Assembly: GCF_000739995.1 (NCBI RefSeq)
Contig: NZ_BBJX01000008.1
Coordinates: forward strand, 62,001 to 126,000
Reading direction: 5' to 3'
DNA length: 64,000 bases
DNA from: Comamonas granuli NBRC 101663
GTDB lineage: Bacteria > Pseudomonadota > Gammaproteobacteria > Burkholderiales > Burkholderiaceae_C
Each line of letters opens with the position of its first letter. Within the stretch, counting starts at the first letter, position 1. Positions 53,310 to 62,237 of the stretch are shown here, piece by piece. The notes under the pieces are model-generated. The model saw only the letters and a program-made list of their open reading frames with translations. It made no database searches and had not been told where the DNA came from. A program made the translations under genes and the position numbers.

Positions 53310-55144
53310 AGTCTGGAACCCCGCCTTGCTCCCTGAAATCTGCCTGCGGCCTGCGGCCGCTGGCGCTGCTGCTGGCCCTGGGCCTGACGGCCTGTGCCAG
53401 CAACGCGCCTGCGCCGGGGGGCGGTCACCTGCGGCCCGCAGCGGCAGCACCCGGCCAGCCCCCGGCGCTGGTCGATGCGCCCTTGCTGCCGCCTCCGCCC
53501 AGCGCCTCGCGGGCCAAGGCCGATGTGTTTTCCGTGAGCGTGCACAACGTGGACATCCGCAGCCTGCTGTTCGCCATCGCACGGGATGCTCGGTTGAATC
53601 TGGACGTGCATCCGGATCTGGCCGGCACGGTGAGCATGAATGCCATCGACCAGACGCTGACCGAGATCCTGGACCGTGCGGCGCTGCAGGTGAACATGCG
53701 CTATGAGATGGAGGGGCGCAATCTGTTCGTCATGCCCGATGCGCCCGTGCTGCGGCACTACCGGGTCGATTACCTCAACGTGGCGCGCGAGGCGCGCAGC
53801 GAAATCGGTGCCAGCACCAGCATCGCACGCGGCGCCAGCGCAGGCGGCTCGGGGGCAGGCAACAGTTCGAGCAGCGCGCTCACCAACAATTCCAACAACC
53901 GTTTCTGGGAGACGCTGACCCAGAACATCCGCGACCTGCTGCGCGAGACGGACAAGATCATCCCCGAGGGCGCGGCTGCCGCGCCGGCCGCGGTGGCGCC
54001 ACCGGCCGCGGGCCCTGCGGCGGCGGCTTCGGCGCCGGTGGCTGGCGCGGCAGCCGCGCCGGCCCTGCCTGCAGCGGCGCCAGCGCGGTTTCGCGAGTCC
54101 GCCTCGGTCATCGCCAACCCGGAAACGGGCGTGATTTCCGTGCGCGCCACCTACCGCCAGCACATGCGCGTGCGCGAGTTCATCGACCGCGTGATGAAAA
54201 GCGCCGGCCGCCAGGTGATGATCGAGGCCACCATCGTCGAGGTCAACCTGTCCGACGAGTACCAGCAGGGCATCAACTGGTCCCTGGTGCGCAACGGCCT
54301 GCCCTTGCTGCAGGTGGGGCCCGCGGGCACGGTCCTGCCCTCGGGCGTGCCGGTCAGCGGTGTCATTCCCAGCATGGCGAACTTCACGCCTTCGTACACC
54401 CGCATGGGCGGCAACAACACCATGCAGTTGTTCGTGGCGCTGCGCCTGCTGGAGTCCTTTGGCAATACCAAGGTGCTGTCCAGCCCCAAGATCAGCGCGC
54501 TCAACAACCAGGCGGCGCTGCTCAAGGTCACCGAGGACCTGGTGTATTTCACGCTGTCGGCCAACTACACGCCGGGCTCGGCCGGTTCGGCGCCCACGTT
54601 CACGCTCACGTCCACGCCCAACACGGTGTCGGTGGGGCTGGTCATGAGTGTCATGCCGCAGGTGGGCGAGGGCGATGAGGTCACCCTGATCCTGCGGCCC
54701 ACGCTTTCGCGGGTGGTCAGCTACGTCGATGATCCGGCCGTGCCCATCTACCTGGCCCAGGCGCGCAACGACGGCATCAACATCTCGGAAATCAGCAGCC
54801 GCATCCCGCAGATCCAGACGCGTGAGATGGAGTCGGTCATCAAGGTGCGCTCGGGGGACACGGCCGTGCTGGGCGGCCTGATGCGCGACGATGTGGCGGG
54901 CAGCACCGACCAGACGCCCGGTATCGGCAGCGTGCCGGTGCTGGGTGAACTGTTCAAGTACAAGAAAAAAGCCAGCAGCAAGAGCGAGCTGGTCATCTTT
55001 TTGCGGCCCACGGTGGTTTCCAGCGCCAGCCTCACCGGGGACTACCAGGCCTTTGAGCCCCACCTGAGTGAAGCCCTGCGCCCCATGCCCGAGCGCATGA
55101 AGCCCGCGCCTGCGCCAGAATCCGCCGCCGGAGGCCGCCCATGA
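53306..55144 (+). CDS. mshL: MSHA-type pilus secretin MshL (outer-membrane lipoprotein)
   Basis: This 612-residue secretin forms the outer-membrane ring of a type IV pilus or type II secretion-like machine. A lipoprotein signal ends in LTAC (about residue 30). The N-terminal secretin/TonB short domain (VFSVSVHNVDIRSLLFAIA) is followed by an N0/N1-type region, a Ser/Asn- then Ala/Pro-rich linker, and the secretin core with VRATYRQHMRVREFIDRV, VMIEATIVEVNL, KVLSSPKISALNNQ and the late SGDTAVLGGLMRDD. The gene overlaps both neighbours by the ATGA junction. Confidence 0.93.
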   Translation: MKSGTPPCSLKSACGLRPLALLLALGLTACASNAPAPGGGHLRPAAAAPGQPPALVDAPLLPPPPSASRAKADVFSVSVHNVDIRSLLFAIARDARLNLDVHPDLAGTVSMNAIDQTLTEILDRAALQVNMRYEMEGRNLFVMPDAPVLRHYRVDYLNVAREARSEIGASTSIARGASAGGSGAGNSSSSALTNNSNNRFWETLTQNIRDLLRETDKIIPEGAAAAPAAVAPPAAGPAAAASAPVAGAAAAPALPAAAPARFRESASVIANPETGVISVRATYRQHMRVREFIDRVMKSAGRQVMIEATIVEVNLSDEYQQGINWSLVRNGLPLLQVGPAGTVLPSGVPVSGVIPSMANFTPSYTRMGGNNTMQLFVALRLLESFGNTKVLSSPKISALNNQAALLKVTEDLVYFTLSANYTPGSAGSAPTFTLTSTPNTVSVGLVMSVMPQVGEGDEVTLILRPTLSRVVSYVDDPAVPIYLAQARNDGINISEISSRIPQIQTREMESVIKVRSGDTAVLGGLMRDDVAGSTDQTPGIGSVPVLGELFKYKKKASSKSELVIFLRPTVVSSASLTGDYQAFEPHLSEALRPMPERMKPAPAPESAAGGRP

Positions 55145-56673
55145 GCCTGCTGCTTGAAGCCCTGCAGCGCAGCCAGAACAAGCCGCTGGCGCTGGAGCCC
55201 GCTGCGTCGCCCGCAGCGGCGCCCGCAGCGGCGCCCGCAGCGGCGCCCGCAGCGCTCGCCCCGGAGCCGGCCGCAGCCGGCGGGCCGGAGCTGACGCTGG
55301 CCCCGGTGCCGCAGCCTGCTGCGCCAGAGGCAGCGCCCATGTCGCCGCCCGCGCCGCCACCCGCGGCGTCCACGCCCGAGGCACCGCAGGCGCCCGCTGC
55401 CCCTACACCCCCCCCGGCGCCTGTCCGCCAGCCCGCCGCCCCTGCCTCCGGCACTGGCGCGCCAGCGGCCCCGGGCATGGCCCCCATGGCGGCGCGCGCG
55501 GCCGCCCAGGCCATGGTGGGCACTGCTGCGCAGCCGCCGCAGCGCGACGGAGCGCGGGTGCGCCGCATGGTGTGGGGCCTGCTCGTCGGCATGGCGCTGG
55601 CGGTGCTGTCCTGGCTGGGTTGGCAATACTGGCTGGCGCAGCAACGCCCTGGCCTTGCCCCGGTGGGCATGGCGCCGCCACCCGTGGCCGGGTCTGCTGC
55701 TGCGCAGGGGGAGGTGGAGCCGCCACTGGAGGCGGCCTCGCAGGCCACGGACGGAGCCGCCGTGACACCGGGCACCGCCGAACTCGCGGCCTCGGTGCCG
55801 GCGGTGGCGGCCGTTGCCGCAGCATCCCTTCCGCCGCCGGCCCCGCTGGCCATGCCGGCCAGGCAGCCCGCTGTCCCCGCCGCCCCCGCGAGGCAGGGCG
55901 TTGCGCCACGGGCGGATCGCCCGGACGCTGTGCCCCAGCCACCGGCCGCCAGTCCATCGCCCCCCCAGGAGGCGCCCGGCCCGCAGTCGGGCCCAGCACC
56001 CACGCCGGAACCCCGGCGCCGCCCTGCCTTGATGGCTGCTGCGGCGGCGGCGGCCCCGGCAAGCCCCGCCGCCAGCGCGGCAGCGGCCACACTGGTGCGC
56101 TCGCAGGCCCAGGCGCAGTTGCAGGCCGCCTGGGCGGCGCTGCGCCAGGGGGAGGCCGCACGTGCCCAGGCGCTGTACCAGCAGGTGCTGGCCGAGCGGC
56201 CGGACGACCCCGATGCGGCCCTGGGCCTGGCCGTGGCCCTGCACCGCCAGCGCCAACTCGAACCTGCCTGGGCGGCTTACCAGCGCAGCCTGCAGCTCTG
56301 GCCCGACAACGACACCGCGCGCACCGGCATGCTGGCCATCCTCTCCGAATCCGATCCGGCCACGGCGGAAAGCCGACTGCAGGAATGGGTGCAGGCCCGC
56401 CCGCGCGATGCGGCTGCGCAGGCGGCGCTGGGCAATCTGCTGGGCCGCCAGGGACGCTGGCCCGAAGCGCTGGGGCCGCTGACGCTGGCGCAGTCGCTCG
56501 CCCCCGGCCACGTCGCCTACGCCTACAACCTGGCCGTGGCGCTGGACCAGGCGCGGCGTTACGAAGAGGCCCTGCGCATGTACCGCCTGGCGCTGCAATG
56601 GGGTGCGGCGGGCGTGCCGGTGCGCTCTGTGGAGCGGCGCATCGACGAATTGCAGGAGCTGTGGACGCAATGA
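55141..56673 (+). CDS. MshN-like TPR protein
   Basis: This 510-residue bitopic protein begins MSLLLEALQRSQNK, the N-terminal motif seen in MshN/GspB-type pilus proteins. A long Ala/Pro-rich stretch surrounds a membrane segment at about residues 145-162, and the C-terminal third has tetratricopeptide repeats (AQALYQQVLAERPDDPDAAL and similar). It probably links the inner-membrane platform to periplasmic parts of the machine. Near-identical 12-bp repeats (GCGCCCGCAGCG, almost four copies at 55209-55254) encode an APAA run and may vary in number. ATGA overlaps join it to both neighbours. Confidence 0.82.
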   Translation: MSLLLEALQRSQNKPLALEPAASPAAAPAAAPAAAPAALAPEPAAAGGPELTLAPVPQPAAPEAAPMSPPAPPPAASTPEAPQAPAAPTPPPAPVRQPAAPASGTGAPAAPGMAPMAARAAAQAMVGTAAQPPQRDGARVRRMVWGLLVGMALAVLSWLGWQYWLAQQRPGLAPVGMAPPPVAGSAAAQGEVEPPLEAASQATDGAAVTPGTAELAASVPAVAAVAAASLPPPAPLAMPARQPAVPAAPARQGVAPRADRPDAVPQPPAASPSPPQEAPGPQSGPAPTPEPRRRPALMAAAAAAAPASPAASAAAATLVRSQAQAQLQAAWAALRQGEAARAQALYQQVLAERPDDPDAALGLAVALHRQRQLEPAWAAYQRSLQLWPDNDTARTGMLAILSESDPATAESRLQEWVQARPRDAAAQAALGNLLGRQGRWPEALGPLTLAQSLAPGHVAYAYNLAVALDQARRYEEALRMYRLALQWGAAGVPVRSVERRIDELQELWTQ

Positions 56674-58415
56674 GCGACACCCCGACCGCCGCTGCACCAT
56701 CCGCCCCGCCCGCAGGCCAGGCGCCCATGCGTCTGGGCGACCGGCTCCAGCACATGGGGCTGGTATCGGCCGACCAGATCCAGATCGCCCTGCTGGAGCA
56801 GCGCAAGACCGGCAAGCAGCTCGGCGACGCGCTGATCGCTCTGGGTTTCGTGACCGAAGAGGCCATGCGCGAGGCCCTGGGCCAGACGCTGGGCCAGCAG
56901 ACCATCCAGTTGCAGACGGTGCTGGCCGACCCGGAGGCGCTCGCGCGCCTGCCCAAGGCCATGGCGCTGCGCTTCCAGGTGTTCCCGGTGTCGTTCCAGG
57001 CCGAGACGCAAAAGCTCGTGCTCGCCAGCCCCAAGCCCAACGACATCATCGCGGGCGACCAGATCCGCGCGCACGTGGGGCTGGGGGTGTCGATCTCCTG
57101 GCGCCTGGCCAGTGCGGCCGATGTGCTCGCCGCCATCGACCAGTTCTACGGCTACGAACTGTCCATCGACGGCATCATCCAGGAGATCGAGACCGGGCAG
57201 ATCGACATGGCCTCGCTCTCGCAGGGGCAGGGCGGCTACAGCCACCCGGTGGTGCGCCTGGTGGACGCGCTGCTGTCCGACGGCGTGCACAAGCTGGCGT
57301 CGGACATCCACTTCGAGCCCGAGGGCCAGTTCCTGCGCATCCGCTACCGCATCGACGGTGTGCTGCGCCAGGTGCGCGTGCTGCACGGCCGCTACTGGAA
57401 CGCCATGCTGGTGCGCCTCAAGCTGGTGGCGGGCATGAACATCGCCGAGAGCCGTGCGCCGCAGGACGGGCGGGTGTCGCTGTCCATCGGCGGGCGCAGC
57501 GTGGACTTCCGCGCCGCCGTGCAGCCCACCATCCATGGCGAGAACTTCGTGCTGCGCGTGCTCGACGCCAAGCGCGGCATCGTCGAATACAGCAAGCTGG
57601 GGTTGACCGAGGAGCAGTACTACCTGCTCGACCTGATGCTGGCGCGGCCCGAGGGCATCATCCTCGTGACCGGCCCCACGGGTTCGGGCAAGACGACCAC
57701 GCTGTACTCCGTGCTCAGCCACATGAACGAGGAAAGCGTCAACATCATGACGCTGGAGGACCCGGTCGAGTACCCCATCACGCGCATCCGGCAGACCTCC
57801 ATCTCGGACGGCAGCAAGATCGACTTTTCCGACGGCGTGCGCTCGCTCATGCGCCAGGACCCGGACATCATCCTGGTGGGCGAGGTGCGCGACAAGGACA
57901 CCGCCGAAATGGCCTTCCGCGCCGCCATGACGGGCCACCAGGTGTTCTCCACGCTGCACACCAACTCGGCGCTGCGCAGTTTCCAGCGCATCAAGGATCT
58001 GGGTGTCTCGCCCGAGGTGATGGCGGGCAACATCATCGGCATCGTGGCCCAGCGCCTGGTGCGGCGCGTGTGCACGCACTGCCGCGAGGAGGTGCAGGTC
58101 ACCGAGGGCAGCATCGAAGCCCGCCTCATCGGCGCGCACGCCATCGGGCGCACGGTGTACCGCGCCCACCCCGGCGGCTGCGAGGCCTGCGGCTTCCAGG
58201 GCTACCGTGGGCGCCTGGCCATCATGGAGCTGCTGCGCATGGACAGCATGCTGGACGAGCTCATCACGCGCAACGCCACTTTGGGCGAGTTGACCGCGCA
58301 CGCCATGGCCCACGGCTTCGTGCCCATGGCCGAGGACGGGCTGCGCCGCGTGCTCGAGGGCATCACCACCGTGGAAGAGGTGGGCCGGGTGGTCGACCTG
58401 ACCACCAGGCTGTAA
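56670..58415 (+). CDS. mshE: MshE/GspE-type pilus assembly ATPase
   Basis: This 581-residue hexameric ATPase powers pilus or pseudopilus assembly. The N-terminal MshEN-type domain (about residues 15-170, LGDRLQHMGLVSADQI) binds cyclic di-GMP in homologues. The catalytic domain has GPTGSGKTTTLYS (Walker A), the Asp box, DPDIILVGEVRDKDTAEMA (Walker B) and the His box GHQVFSTLHTNSA. A tetracysteine zinc site (CTHC ... CEAC) is near residue 470-510. The start overlaps the previous stop. Confidence 0.95.
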   Translation: MSDTPTAAAPSAPPAGQAPMRLGDRLQHMGLVSADQIQIALLEQRKTGKQLGDALIALGFVTEEAMREALGQTLGQQTIQLQTVLADPEALARLPKAMALRFQVFPVSFQAETQKLVLASPKPNDIIAGDQIRAHVGLGVSISWRLASAADVLAAIDQFYGYELSIDGIIQEIETGQIDMASLSQGQGGYSHPVVRLVDALLSDGVHKLASDIHFEPEGQFLRIRYRIDGVLRQVRVLHGRYWNAMLVRLKLVAGMNIAESRAPQDGRVSLSIGGRSVDFRAAVQPTIHGENFVLRVLDAKRGIVEYSKLGLTEEQYYLLDLMLARPEGIILVTGPTGSGKTTTLYSVLSHMNEESVNIMTLEDPVEYPITRIRQTSISDGSKIDFSDGVRSLMRQDPDIILVGEVRDKDTAEMAFRAAMTGHQVFSTLHTNSALRSFQRIKDLGVSPEVMAGNIIGIVAQRLVRRVCTHCREEVQVTEGSIEARLIGAHAIGRTVYRAHPGGCEACGFQGYRGRLAIMELLRMDSMLDELITRNATLGELTAHAMAHGFVPMAEDGLRRVLEGITTVEEVGRVVDLTTRL

Positions 58416-58430
58416 CGGAGCCCAGCGCGC

Positions 58431-59630
58431 ATGCCACGCTACCGTTACCGCGCCATCAACGAGGGCAAGGAAATCGTCAAGGGCGAGATCACCGCCCTGC
58501 ACGAGGCCGACCTGCAGGCGCAACTGCGTGCCTCGGGCCTGTCGCTGATCCGCTTCTCCACGGTGCGCAGCCGTGCGCTGCGCCTGGCCAGCCTGCCCAC
58601 GCGCGAGCTCATCAACCTGCTGTTTCACATGCAGATGCTGCTGCGCGCGGGCGTGCCGCTGATTGGCGCCCTGCAGGACCTGCGCGACGGCGCCGACAGC
58701 CTGGAGTTGCGCCAGGTGGCCGCCAGCCTGATGGACCGCATCCAGAACGGCAGCACCCTGGCCGACGCCATGGCCGCAGACCCTGGCATCTTCTCCGACG
58801 TGATGGTGCACCTGGTGCGCTCGGGCGAGGTCACCGGCCAGTTGGCCGAGGTGCTGGGGGAGCTGGTGCGTTCGCTCAAGTGGCAGGCCGAACTGGCGGC
58901 GCAGACCAAGAAGCTGCTCATGTACCCGGCGTTTGTCACCATCACCATCTCCGGCGTCGTGGTGTTCCTCATGGTGTACCTGGTGCCGCAACTGGTCAGC
59001 TTCATCCGCAACATGGGGCAGGAGATCCCGCTGCAGACGCGGCTGCTGATCTGGCTGTCCGAGGCCTTCGTCGGCTACTGGTGGCTCATCCTGCCCACGC
59101 CGGTGGCGCTGGTGATCGGTGTCGCACTGGCGGCGCGTGCCAACGAGCAGCTGCGCTTCAAGCTGCACCAGGCCCTGCTGGCCATTCCGGCCGTGGGGCC
59201 GGTCATCAAGAAGATCATCCTGGCGCGGCTGATGGACAGCTTTGCGCTCATGTACCGCACCGGCATCCCGGTGATCGAGGCCCTGGGCTACTGTGAAAAG
59301 ATCACCGGCAACCTGCCCGTGCAGCGCGCCCTGGTGCGCGCGCGCGAGCGCATTGCCAACGGCACCTCCATCAGCGACGCCTTCGCCATGGAAAACCTCT
59401 TTCCCTCGCTCGTGGTGCGCATGCTGCGCGTGGGCGAGGCCACGGGCGCGCTGGATGAGGCCCTGGCCAACGTGAGCTATTTCTTCACGCGCGACATCGA
59501 CGAGTCCATAGGCCGCGTGCAGGCGCTCATCGAGCCGGTGCTCACCGTGGTGCTGGGCATGATCCTGGGCTGGATCATGCTGGCCGTGCTGGGCCCCATC
59601 TACGACACCATTTCCAAGATCCGGGCATGA
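58431..59630 (+). CDS. mshG: MshG/GspF-type inner-membrane platform protein
   Basis: This 399-residue protein has two GspF repeats (about residues 60-185 and 265-385) with three membrane segments, at about 165-190, 215-240 and 370-390. It anchors the assembly ATPase and guides pilin subunits. Conserved elements include LLRAGVPLIGALQDL and its partner MYRTGIPVIEALGYC, and the exits VRSGEVTGQL and VGEATGALDEAL. It starts 15 bp after mshE and its stop overlaps the next gene. Confidence 0.95.
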   Translation: MPRYRYRAINEGKEIVKGEITALHEADLQAQLRASGLSLIRFSTVRSRALRLASLPTRELINLLFHMQMLLRAGVPLIGALQDLRDGADSLELRQVAASLMDRIQNGSTLADAMAADPGIFSDVMVHLVRSGEVTGQLAEVLGELVRSLKWQAELAAQTKKLLMYPAFVTITISGVVVFLMVYLVPQLVSFIRNMGQEIPLQTRLLIWLSEAFVGYWWLILPTPVALVIGVALAARANEQLRFKLHQALLAIPAVGPVIKKIILARLMDSFALMYRTGIPVIEALGYCEKITGNLPVQRALVRARERIANGTSISDAFAMENLFPSLVVRMLRVGEATGALDEALANVSYFFTRDIDESIGRVQALIEPVLTVVLGMILGWIMLAVLGPIYDTISKIRA

Positions 59631-61081
59631 CGCAGCGCTCATCCTCCCGCACCCACCTGCTGCTCGTCAACCCCGCACAGGCGCAGTGGCTCGACGCCCG
59701 GGGCCTGGCCCTGCCCGCGCCGCCTGGCGCGCCCGCCGGAGTGCGCGTGGTGGCCGACCTGGTGGAGGAAACCCATGTGCGCATCGAGGTGCCCGGCCTC
59801 ATGGGCGGGGACCGGCAAAGCTTCATCCAGGTGCAATACCAGGCCCTGCTGCCCGATGTGCCGCTGCACGCCAGTTGGGAGGCCGCTTCGGCCCAGCCGC
59901 TGCTGCCCAAGCCCTTCGGGCTGCATGCCGTGGGTGTGTCGTCCCCGGTGTTGATGGCGCAGCTCGATGCGCTGGTGCAGGCGCAGCACCCCGTCGAGGG
60001 CGTCTGGACGCTGAGCTACCTCATGGCCCACTGGGCGGCGCGCCAGGCCCACCTGCCGCGCCATGGCTGGCTGCTGCTGTGCCTGGGCCTGCCGTATGGC
60101 ATGCGCATGGTGCTGCTGCACGACCGCGTGCCCGTATTCTCGCGCCTGCTGCTGGAAACCGAGCCCGACCTGCAGGCCCGCGAGGTGGCGCTCACGCTCA
60201 AATACCTGGCCGACAACCGCATCATCGAGCGTGACATTGCGCCGCAGGTCCTGCCCATGGACCCAGCGCCCGAGCTGCTCCAAAGCCTGCAAAACCAGGG
60301 CCTTGCGCTCCTTGCCGCCGCAGCGCCGCGCCAAGCCGGCGCCATGCTGGCCGAGGTGCTCGCCTGGGCGGGCCGTGGTGCACCGGGGCAACTGGCACCG
60401 CCGGAGTTGCGCCGCCACCACCTGGCCCGGCGTGCGCGCCGGGGCCTCATGGCGGCCACGGCCGTCGTGCTGCTTGCCGGACTGGCAGGCCTGGCGCTGC
60501 AGACCAGGGCCTTGCTGGGAGCGGCGGAGCAAAGTCGCGCCTGGATAGAGCAGAGCGCAGACATGCAGGCCCAGGCCCAGGCCATCCGGGAAGACCTGGC
60601 CCAGCGCCAGATCGACGTGCCCTTGCTGCGCCTGGCCATGGAAGTGCAGCGCCAGGAACTGCAGCACGGCATCGACCCCGTGCAGCCTTTGTGGATGCTG
60701 GGGCAGTTGCTGCAGGCCCACCCCCAGGCCCAGCTGGTGCGCACCGAACAGGCCCTGCGCACCCAGGCCTGCGCAGGTACGCAGCCTTTGGCGGGAGAGG
60801 CCGATCCCGCGGCACCGGGCACGACCGCCCTGCAGGCCGAGTGGCAGTTCGAGATCCGCCCGGACGCCGGCCTGCTGCCGCGCCAGCGCCAGGCGCTGCT
60901 GGAGGCGCTGGGCCAGTCGGTGGCGGCCTGGCCGCAGTGGCAGGTGCGCACCGACCCGGTGCGCGCCGAGGGGGCGATGGCCCTGGCCGGTGGCGGGAAC
61001 GCCGGGGCCGATGCCGCCGCCAACGCCTGGCGCTGGTGCCTGGGGCCGCGCACGGCCGATACTGCGGGAGAGTCCTCATGA
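59627..61081 (+). CDS. MshI/GspL-like pilus assembly protein
   Basis: This 484-residue bitopic protein has a cytoplasmic N-terminal domain of about 270 residues with PilM/GspL-like character, a membrane segment at about 275-295 (MAATAVVLLAGLAGLALQT) and a periplasmic helical domain of about 190 residues. Its place after mshG and before a PilO-like gene suggests the platform role of MshI/GspL, linking the ATPase to the periplasm. The sequence motifs are weak, so the assignment leans on gene order and topology. ATGA overlaps occur on both sides. Confidence 0.75.
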   Translation: MTQRSSSRTHLLLVNPAQAQWLDARGLALPAPPGAPAGVRVVADLVEETHVRIEVPGLMGGDRQSFIQVQYQALLPDVPLHASWEAASAQPLLPKPFGLHAVGVSSPVLMAQLDALVQAQHPVEGVWTLSYLMAHWAARQAHLPRHGWLLLCLGLPYGMRMVLLHDRVPVFSRLLLETEPDLQAREVALTLKYLADNRIIERDIAPQVLPMDPAPELLQSLQNQGLALLAAAAPRQAGAMLAEVLAWAGRGAPGQLAPPELRRHHLARRARRGLMAATAVVLLAGLAGLALQTRALLGAAEQSRAWIEQSADMQAQAQAIREDLAQRQIDVPLLRLAMEVQRQELQHGIDPVQPLWMLGQLLQAHPQAQLVRTEQALRTQACAGTQPLAGEADPAAPGTTALQAEWQFEIRPDAGLLPRQRQALLEALGQSVAAWPQWQVRTDPVRAEGAMALAGGGNAGADAAANAWRWCLGPRTADTAGESS

Positions 61082-61683
61082 AGCGCCTGTGGCCTGTGGT
61101 CTTTCCGCTGGTGCGGCCCGCCGTGTGGGCACTGGCCGGGGTGCTGGCGGCCCTGCTGCTTGCGATGCTGGCCCTGTGGGGCGTGCGCCATTTTCTGGTC
61201 CCTGGCTGGCAGCAGGCCGAGGCCGCGCAGCAGGCGGCGCAGGCCCTGCTCGAAGAGGCACGCGCCGAACAAGCCGACGTGCAAAGCCACCTGCCGCAGT
61301 ACCAGCAACTGGTGGCCGCCGGGCTGGTGGGCGGTGAGCCCCGCGCCCAGTGGGTCGAAGACCTGCTGCGCATCCTCCAGGCGCAGGACCTGCAAAGCCA
61401 CACCAGCTTCACGCTGGCCGCGCCCGAGACCGTGGAGCTGCCTCTGGCCGAAGCGGCCCAGGCGCGGGTACAACGCCATGTGCTGGAGCTGCAATTTGCC
61501 CGGATGCACGAGATCGAGGTGCTGCGCGTGCTGGAGCAACTGCGCGCGCACCATGCCCGCGTGTCGCGCGTGGCAGGCTGTGCATTCGAGCAAGCCACGC
61601 CCGAAGGGCTTTCGGCGCGCTGCCGTGTCAGCTTTCTGCACATTGACCCGGCCCCTGGCGCTGACCACAATGCCAAGCCGTAG
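61078..61683 (+). CDS. PilO/MshJ-like pilus assembly protein
   Basis: This 201-residue protein has one N-terminal membrane segment (about residues 15-37), a coiled-coil stretch rich in Ala/Glu/Gln (about 42-75) and a small alpha/beta periplasmic domain. That is the layout of PilO, GspM and MshJ. It probably pairs with the MshI/GspL-like protein. The assignment is by topology and order; there is little motif conservation. The ATGA overlap with the upstream gene suggests coupling. Confidence 0.75.
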   Translation: MKRLWPVVFPLVRPAVWALAGVLAALLLAMLALWGVRHFLVPGWQQAEAAQQAAQALLEEARAEQADVQSHLPQYQQLVAAGLVGGEPRAQWVEDLLRILQAQDLQSHTSFTLAAPETVELPLAEAAQARVQRHVLELQFARMHEIEVLRVLEQLRAHHARVSRVAGCAFEQATPEGLSARCRVSFLHIDPAPGADHNAKP

Positions 61684-61704
61684 GCCCTACCGAGGTACGC
61701 CGCC

Positions 61705-62187
61705 ATGCCCCACGCCCCCGCGCTCCTGCGTCTTGCCGCCATGCTGGCTGCGCTGTGCGGCCTGCTGGCGGGCCCGGCGGACGCTGCCAGCGCAGCGCCA
61801 CTGCCCAGCCCGGGCGATCCCGAGGCCGCCCATCTGTGGCCGCGCGTGTTCTATACCCCGCAGCAGCGCGCCAGCATAGAAGCCGCACGCAGGCTACCCC
61901 CCGGCGGCACGGACCAGCCCACTGCTGCCCTTGTCACCCAGGCGGCCCCCACCTTCCAACTGGACGGCCTGGCCCTGGGCCGCAAGAACGCCACCGCCTG
62001 GATCAATGGCCAGATGCTGCAGCACGGCGAGACCTACGCGGGCCGGACGGTGCACATCGACCAGAGCGCAGTGCGCCTGCGCCAGAGCGGCGAGAGCGAC
62101 ATCGTGCTGCGCCCCGGCCAGCAGGTCAGCGACACCGGTGCGGTGCTCGGCGATGTGGTGGCCCCCGGAGTCGTGCGGAAGAAATAG
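61705..62187 (+). CDS. MshK/PilP-like periplasmic pilus protein
   Basis: This 160-residue protein has a Sec signal peptide (cleavage near ADA at about residue 27) and a C-terminal domain with short strands: LDGLALGRKNATAWINGQML and GETYAGRTVHIDQSAVRL. These resemble the PilP/GspC/MshK homology region, which contacts the secretin. It lacks a lipoprotein box. The stop codon is at the 3' end of copy 12 of the dispersed element. Confidence 0.72.
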   Translation: MPHAPALLRLAAMLAALCGLLAGPADAASAAPLPSPGDPEAAHLWPRVFYTPQQRASIEAARRLPPGGTDQPTAALVTQAAPTFQLDGLALGRKNATAWINGQMLQHGETYAGRTVHIDQSAVRLRQSGESDIVLRPGQQVSDTGAVLGDVVAPGVVRKK

Positions 62188-62237
62188 GGCCGTAACGCCC
62201 TGTTCATAAGCGCGAAAAGCTATGAAAACAATAGCAT
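62178..62237 (-). repeat. Dispersed two-hairpin element, copy 12 (spans a start codon)
   Basis: GCTAT pairs with ATAGC (7-base loop); GCGCTT and GGGCGTTA with GGCC follow at the family spacings. It fills the whole 34-bp gap between the MshK-like and pseudopilin genes, antisense to both, and includes the pseudopilin start codon and first five codons. Confidence 0.65.

Noticed and set aside
56559-59642. 1027-codon open frame antisense to the pilus ATPase and platform genes
   Set aside because: MshE and MshG motifs on the plus strand are complete; the antisense product is His/Gln/Gly-rich without domains.
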